A DNA stretch of 64,000 nucleotides from Deferrisoma camini S3R1 (GTDB lineage: Bacteria > Desulfobacterota > Deferrisomatia > Deferrisomatales > Deferrisomataceae): contig NZ_JAFN01000001.1 in the NCBI RefSeq assembly GCF_000526155.1, positions 3,350,264-3,414,263 of the forward strand. The letters are read 5' to 3'. The stretch's first letter is position 1; every line of letters starts with the position of its first letter. Of the stretch, positions 59,712 to 64,000 are shown in pieces. The translations under genes and the position numbers were made by a program. The notes below the pieces were generated by a model. The model did not search any database, was not told where the DNA came from, and saw only the letters and a program-made list of their open reading frames with translations.

Positions 59712-61103
59712 TCAGAGAAGTCGGGCCTCGTACACGGCGTCGCGCGAGGCCTCCTTGTTCCGGTACATGGCCCGGTCGGCTTTGTCCACGAGCTCTTCGC
59801 GGGACGAGGCGTCCCGGGGGTAGGTGGCCACCCCCACCGAGGCGGTGAGATGGATGGACCGGCCCTCCCGGCCGAGGAACCGGTGGGAACGGATCGCTTG
59901 GCGGATTCGCTCGGCCACCTCCACGGCCGCGGCGGTGTCGGCCCCCGGCAGCAGGGCCACGAACTCGTCCCCCCCGTACCGGATGAGGGTGTCGTTCTCC
60001 CTCACGTTGGCTTGGAGCAGTCGGCTCACCTCGATCAGAACCTTCCCCCCGGTCAGATGGCCGTGGGCGTCGTTGATCTCCTTGAACCGGTCCAGGTCCA
60101 GGAACAGCAGGCTGAACGGCAGCCCCGACCGCTCCGACTCGCGGATCGCGTCGTCGAGGACCCTCTCCAGGTAACGGGCGTTGTAGAGGTCGGTCAGGGG
60201 GTCCACGAACGCCAGTTGTCGCGCCTCGCGGAACCTCTCGGCAGCGTCCAGGGCCAGCTCCATCTGCTGGCTCAGGAAGAAGGCGTTTTCCGTGTCCTCC
60301 TGGGAGAAGCGCTCCCCGCCCGAGCCCCGGGCCAACGCCACCACGCCGTCGAGGCCGCCCCGGAGGCGCAGGGGCAGGAGCAGCAGCTCCCGGGCCTCGG
60401 GCACGCCGGGGCAGCCCGCCAGAACCCGCAGCAGCCGGGCCCGGCCGAGCACCCGGGGCGCCTCGAGCCCCCGCAGGTACCTCTCGGCCCGCAGCACCAA
60501 GGCGTCCCGCAGGGCCTCGGCCTGGTCCTGGCCCAGGCCGAACCGCGCCGCAACGCCCAGCGGTCCCGCCCCCGGCCCGTGGCGCAGCACCATCCCCAGC
60601 TCGCTTCGGGTGGCCCGGGCCACGGCCTCGAGTCCCAGGGCCACCACCCGGTCCGGCTCGTCCGAGCCCAGGAACGACCGAGCCAGCTCGTAGAGCTCCA
60701 GCTGGCGCTTCAGCCGGGAGTGCTCCCGGACCAGCTGGCGCTGCTCCAGGGTGGCGCGCACCACCGCGGCCAGCTCCTCGGCCGCGAACGGCTTGCGCAG
60801 ATAGTCTGCGGCGCCGTGCTTGAGCGCCCGGACCGCGGTGTCGATGGAGGCGTACCCGGTCATGATCAGCACGTCCACCGAGGGGCGCCTCGCCTTCACG
60901 GCCTGGAGCAGCTCCAGCCCCGTCATCTCGGGCATGTAGATGTCGGCGAGCACCAGGTCCGGTGGATCCTCCTCCAGCCGGGCGAGGGCCTCCGTCCCGG
61001 TGGACGCGGTGCGCACGCGCAACCCTTCCTGCCGAAGCACGTCGGAGCAGAACGAGCGGAAGAACACGTCGTCGTCGACGACGATTACAGAGGCAGGATG
61101 CAT
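59712..61103 (-). CDS. Response regulator with GAF-like and GGDEF domains (diguanylate cyclase)
   Basis: 463 residues from the ATG at 61103; the frame continues further but only as a shadow of comEC. Receiver with Asp54 (VLADIYMPEMTGLELLQAV) and Lys in ADYLRKPFAAEEL. A coiled coil leads to a GAF-like domain (about 145-285). GGDEF domain: VDPLTDLYNARYLERVLDDA, DLDRFKEINDAHGHLTGG and YGGDEFVALLPGAD (about 375). The RxxD inhibitory site (RENDTLIRYGGDEF) is present, so product inhibition by c-di-GMP is expected. It should make c-di-GMP when phosphorylated; the kinase is unknown. Confidence 0.93.
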   Translation of the reverse strand: MHPASVIVVDDDVFFRSFCSDVLRQEGLRVRTASTGTEALARLEEDPPDLVLADIYMPEMTGLELLQAVKARRPSVDVLIMTGYASIDTAVRALKHGAADYLRKPFAAEELAAVVRATLEQRQLVREHSRLKRQLELYELARSFLGSDEPDRVVALGLEAVARATRSELGMVLRHGPGAGPLGVAARFGLGQDQAEALRDALVLRAERYLRGLEAPRVLGRARLLRVLAGCPGVPEARELLLLPLRLRGGLDGVVALARGSGGERFSQEDTENAFFLSQQMELALDAAERFREARQLAFVDPLTDLYNARYLERVLDDAIRESERSGLPFSLLFLDLDRFKEINDAHGHLTGGKVLIEVSRLLQANVRENDTLIRYGGDEFVALLPGADTAAAVEVAERIRQAIRSHRFLGREGRSIHLTASVGVATYPRDASSREELVDKADRAMYRNKEASRDAVYEARLL

Positions 61104-61156
61104 GGACGGCCCTGAACCAAAGGGATTTTGAAAGCTAGCAAAAGCCCCCAGGGGTG

Positions 61157-63556
61157 TCAACGCGCCGGCCCGGCGCGGGATCCGGTCGGGCCGAGATCCA
61201 GGCGCACACACCCCAGGTCGTAGGTGCCGAAAACCGAGACCCCGAACCCTTCGGCACCCCGCACGAAGCGTTCGGACGGCAGCCCCCGCCTGCCGCCGGC
61301 GGATACCAGCACCCACCGGGGCGCCACGGCCCGGAAGAACGGCGGATACCAGGCGTCGGCCGCACCGTGGTGGGGGGCCACCAGCGTCTCGGCCTCCAAG
61401 GGGACGCCGCTCGCGAGCGCCGCGGCCTGGCCCTTGGTCTCCAGGTCGGCGGGCAGGAGCACGGCCCGGCCCCAGGCCTCCCACCGCATAAGGAGGCTCC
61501 GGTCGTTCTCCCCCGGCCCGGGGCCGCACCACGTCAGGACTCGTGCCCCGCCCAAGGTCCGTTCTTCGGCGGCCCGGCCGATCCATCGCACCCGGGCCCC
61601 CACCTGGCGGCCGGCGGCCAGCAGTTCCCGGTACCGGGGGTCGCCCCGGAACCCGGCCGGGAGCCAGACCTCGCGGGGGCGGCCCCACCGGACCACGGTT
61701 GGGAGCCCTCCAACGTGGTCCGGATGGGGGTGGGTCGAGATGACCAGGTCCAGGCCCCGGCATCCCAGTGCTTCCAAGGCCGGCACGAGGATCCTGGCCC
61801 CGGGGTCGAACGGGCTCTGGGGGAAGCCCCCGCCGTCCACGGCGACCCAGCCGCCGTCGGGCAGCCGGAGCGCCAGGGCCTGGCCCTGGCCCACGTCGAA
61901 CGCCCACAACCGCAGGCGGTGGTCCAGGGTGGTCCGGATTCCTGGCAACGCCAGGGCAAGGAGGGCGAGGCCCGCGGCCCCCGCCGCCCACCGCCCCCCG
62001 CCGGGCCGGCGCCACACCCACAGCCCCAAGGCCACGAGCCCGGTCAGTCCGGCCGCCAGCCCCAGAGGGGTTTCCAGGGCGGGCAGGCGAACCGAGAGGG
62101 CCCAGGGCTCCAAGGCCGTCATGGCCGCGGCCCACCGGTCGAGAACGGTCCCGGCCACGGCCCACAGGAGCCGCGCCGCCCCGGGCAGGGGTTCGTACGC
62201 GAGGATCCCTGCCAGCCCCAGGGGGAGGCACAGCCAGCCCACCAGGGGGACCGACACCAGGTTCGTGAGGATCCCGGCCAAGGGCGCCGAGCCGAAGTGG
62301 AACAGGGAGATCGGCAGGGTGGCCAGGGTCGCTCCGGCCGAGGCGCAGGAGATCCGCACCACCGCCCTGCCGCCGGTCGCCGCCGCCCGGGAGAGGCCCC
62401 GGCGGCGGAGCAAGCGGGTCTCCCATGCGGGCCGGCAGGGCAAGAAGCGGGCCTCCAGCCCCGGCGCCAGCCAGAACAACCCGGCCAGGGCCGCCAGGGA
62501 AAGGTGCAGCGCCGGGTCCTCCAGCACCGGCGGCCAGATCACCCCCAGCGCCAGGGCCGTGGCCGCGAGCACCGACGGCACCGAGCGGGGCCGGGCCAGG
62601 GCCGCGGACACCAGGGCCAGGGTGACCATGACCAGGGCCCGGACCGTGCTCACCTGCCAGCCCGAGAGGGCCGCGTAGCCGATCAGGACGGGGACGGCTG
62701 CGGCGTGGGCCCAGGGGGCGGCCGGCCGGCCCACGAACCAGTGGGGTGCCCACCGCAGAAGGGCCCACCGGGCCGCGGGCACGATCAGCAGGGCCACGAT
62801 GCCCAGGTGGAGCCCGGACACCGCCACCAGGTGCGACACCCCGGTCCGCCGCAGAACGCCGCGCAACCGGGGGGACAATCCGGACCGGTCGCCCAGGGTG
62901 ACGGCCCGGAGCACCGACCCGCCCGGGCCGGGCGCCGCGCGCTCGATGGCGCCGGCGACCTCCCGACGCCAGCCGGGCCAGGCCGCGCCTTCCGGCCGGA
63001 ACACCACCTCGCCCGGCCAGCGGGCCCCCGCCCGGGCCGCTACCCCCTTGCGCCGCAGGTACGAGGCGTACCCCTCGGTCCCCGGGTTCCGAAACGCCAG
63101 CGGCGGACGAAGCTCCGCCCGGAACCAGCAGGCAGCCCCCCGGGAAGGGGGAGGGTCTGGACTTCCGGTCACCGAGAGCCGGATCCGGCCCCACGCGGGC
63201 CTCCAGGGCCCCGGCGGGCTCGGGGCCGCGGCTCCGAGATCCACCAACACCGACCATCCCTGCGGGGTGGGCCGGGGGTCGGCCGCCACGAGCCCGTAGA
63301 ACCGGCCTCGGGTGCCCACGGAGGGGTGAAGGGGAAGGGGACGGGTGGCTGCGGCATACCCTGCGGCGGCCAGGGCCAGCAGCCCAACGAACGCGATGAG
63401 GCGGGTGATCTTGGTCGGGGCCTGGAACCAGGCTCCCACGCCGGCCGAGAGCGCTGCGGCCGCGGCCCATCCGGGGTGATGGGGGAACCATACGCCCCCG
63501 GCCAGGGCCAGCAGGGGAACCAGGGGAAGGATGCGAGGATCCCGCGGCCGCAGCAC
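61157..63556 (-). CDS. comEC: ComEC/Rec2-family DNA-uptake channel
   Basis: 799 residues from a GTG at 63556. N-terminal spans, an OB-fold-like domain (about 80-190), then the competence domain with about nine membrane helices including GVSHLVAVSGLHLGIVALLI, ALSGWQVSTVRALVMVTLAL and LHLSLAALAGLFWLAPGLEA. The C-terminal metallo-beta-lactamase-like domain has WAFDVGQGQALALRLPDGGW, STHPHPDHVGGL (about 608) and VAPHHGAADAWYPPF. It is a full-length ComEC, the inner-membrane pore for single-stranded DNA, so the organism may be naturally competent. Confidence 0.94.
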   Translation of the reverse strand: MLRPRDPRILPLVPLLALAGGVWFPHHPGWAAAAALSAGVGAWFQAPTKITRLIAFVGLLALAAAGYAAATRPLPLHPSVGTRGRFYGLVAADPRPTPQGWSVLVDLGAAAPSPPGPWRPAWGRIRLSVTGSPDPPPSRGAACWFRAELRPPLAFRNPGTEGYASYLRRKGVAARAGARWPGEVVFRPEGAAWPGWRREVAGAIERAAPGPGGSVLRAVTLGDRSGLSPRLRGVLRRTGVSHLVAVSGLHLGIVALLIVPAARWALLRWAPHWFVGRPAAPWAHAAAVPVLIGYAALSGWQVSTVRALVMVTLALVSAALARPRSVPSVLAATALALGVIWPPVLEDPALHLSLAALAGLFWLAPGLEARFLPCRPAWETRLLRRRGLSRAAATGGRAVVRISCASAGATLATLPISLFHFGSAPLAGILTNLVSVPLVGWLCLPLGLAGILAYEPLPGAARLLWAVAGTVLDRWAAAMTALEPWALSVRLPALETPLGLAAGLTGLVALGLWVWRRPGGGRWAAGAAGLALLALALPGIRTTLDHRLRLWAFDVGQGQALALRLPDGGWVAVDGGGFPQSPFDPGARILVPALEALGCRGLDLVISTHPHPDHVGGLPTVVRWGRPREVWLPAGFRGDPRYRELLAAGRQVGARVRWIGRAAEERTLGGARVLTWCGPGPGENDRSLLMRWEAWGRAVLLPADLETKGQAAALASGVPLEAETLVAPHHGAADAWYPPFFRAVAPRWVLVSAGGRRGLPSERFVRGAEGFGVSVFGTYDLGCVRLDLGPTGSRAGPAR

Positions 63557-63580
63557 CCCAGCCCCCCGCGGTCACCCCGG

Positions 63581-63964
63581 TCAGCCCGCCGGCTTGGTGG
63601 GGGGGCGGGAGAACGCCTTGGGGACCACGGCCTTCTCCTGCTGGCGGAGGTATCGCTCCATCTCGGCGCGCAGCTCCTCCCGGACGAACCGCACCACCTC
63701 GTCCAGGTGCTCCTGGAGCTCCTCGATGGTGCGCCGCATCTCGAGGATCACCTGGATGCCCGCCAGATTGACCCCCAGGTCCCGGCGCAGGCGCCGGATT
63801 CGCTGCACGGTCTCGACGGTCTCCTCGTCGTAGAGATACCTCCGGCCCTCCCGCGCCGCGGGTTCGATCAGGCCCGCCTCCCGGTAGACCCGCAGGGTCG
63901 AGGCGCTCACGCCGGTGGCCTCCACGAGCTCCCGGAGTCGGTACAGCTTCACGGCCTTGTCCAT
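63581..63964 (-). CDS. MerR-family (HspR-like) regulator
   Basis: 127 residues. The MerR helix-turn-helix is at the N-terminus (YRLRELVEATGVSASTLRVY, REAGLIEPAAREGRRYLYDE), followed by the coil RRLRRDLGVNLAGIQVILEM, which is typical of HspR-like and CbpM-like members that act with chaperone genes. No metal-binding cysteines are present. A TGA lies 22 bases upstream of the start on the minus strand, and an upstream gene (often a DnaJ-type chaperone) could end there, outside the visible sequence. It starts 24 bases before comEC. Confidence 0.85.
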   Translation of the reverse strand: MDKAVKLYRLRELVEATGVSASTLRVYREAGLIEPAAREGRRYLYDEETVETVQRIRRLRRDLGVNLAGIQVILEMRRTIEELQEHLDEVVRFVREELRAEMERYLRQQEKAVVPKAFSRPPTKPAG

Positions 63965-64000
63965 GACTGGCTCCCCTCGGTGCTCACATCCGGCCCCGCA

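Noticed and set aside
61104-63575. Extension of the GGDEF protein to 1287 residues
   Set aside because: The upstream part of that frame lies over comEC in the same strand but another frame and is low complexity; the receiver starts cleanly at the ATG at 61103.

Overview
The window is a strongly GC-rich bacterial chromosome segment. It carries about 55 protein genes, two cobalamin riboswitches, one intact insertion sequence and several families of intergenic repeats. The gene content suggests an anaerobic, respiring member of the Desulfobacterota (old Deltaproteobacteria), something like Deferrisoma or a Desulfuromonas relative. The clues are a giant multiheme cytochrome, a pyruvate/2-oxoacid:ferredoxin oxidoreductase operon, a rubrerythrin/flavodiiron/Fur-type oxygen-defence cluster, an exported CbiK-type cobaltochelatase, and a large chemosensory cluster with no flagellar genes. 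The taxonomic placement is inference from gene content only.

Layout. 1-3.8 kb: envelope proteins (a TPR-like lipoprotein, a four-PEGA-domain protein and a carboxypeptidase-regulatory-like protein). 4.2-10 kb: an exported cytochrome with 35 CxxCH haem motifs, followed by a PAS histidine kinase, its overlapping sigma54-dependent response regulator and a small membrane protein. 10.2-12.1 kb: two uncharacterised cytoplasmic proteins and a fumarylacetoacetase-family hydrolase. 12.3-17.3 kb, minus strand: an XRE-cupin regulator followed by the gamma, GltD-like/ferredoxin, alpha and beta subunits of a 2-oxoacid:ferredoxin oxidoreductase. 17.9-19.4 kb: a long GAPDH with an N-terminal extension.

19.5-37.1 kb is one signalling island. 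It holds a hybrid histidine kinase facing a receiver / winged-helix / receiver-kinase trio. Then come a soluble receptor with two tandem signalling hairpins, a triple-CheW protein, CheB, a HEAT-repeat protein, CheR, CheY, CheA, a small STAS-like protein, a second CheY, a membrane chemoreceptor with a CheZ-like motif, and a Tll0287-like haem sensor. It reads as an alternative-function chemosensory system.

37.2-50.3 kb, minus strand, is a corrinoid region. One riboswitch heads btuB, a beta-propeller lipoprotein, btuF, btuC, btuD and tonB. A second heads cobA, a small unknown protein and cbiK, followed past a terminator by a PepSY membrane protein and an LbtU-like porin. 50.5-53 kb: rubrerythrin, flavodiiron protein and a Fur/PerR-type regulator. 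53.0-54.1 kb: an intact IS630-family element. 54.2-64 kb, minus strand: a second GAPDH, an Rrf2 regulator, aspS, a small tetrahaem-type cytochrome, hisS, a REC-GGDEF protein, comEC and a MerR/HspR-type regulator.

Three repeat families recur between genes: a 263-bp inverted-repeat element (two full copies, one decayed) that behaves like a MITE; a very stable hairpin GGGCCTTCGGCCC in seven places; and a 14-bp unit TTTCTAGTCTCTAG in three places.
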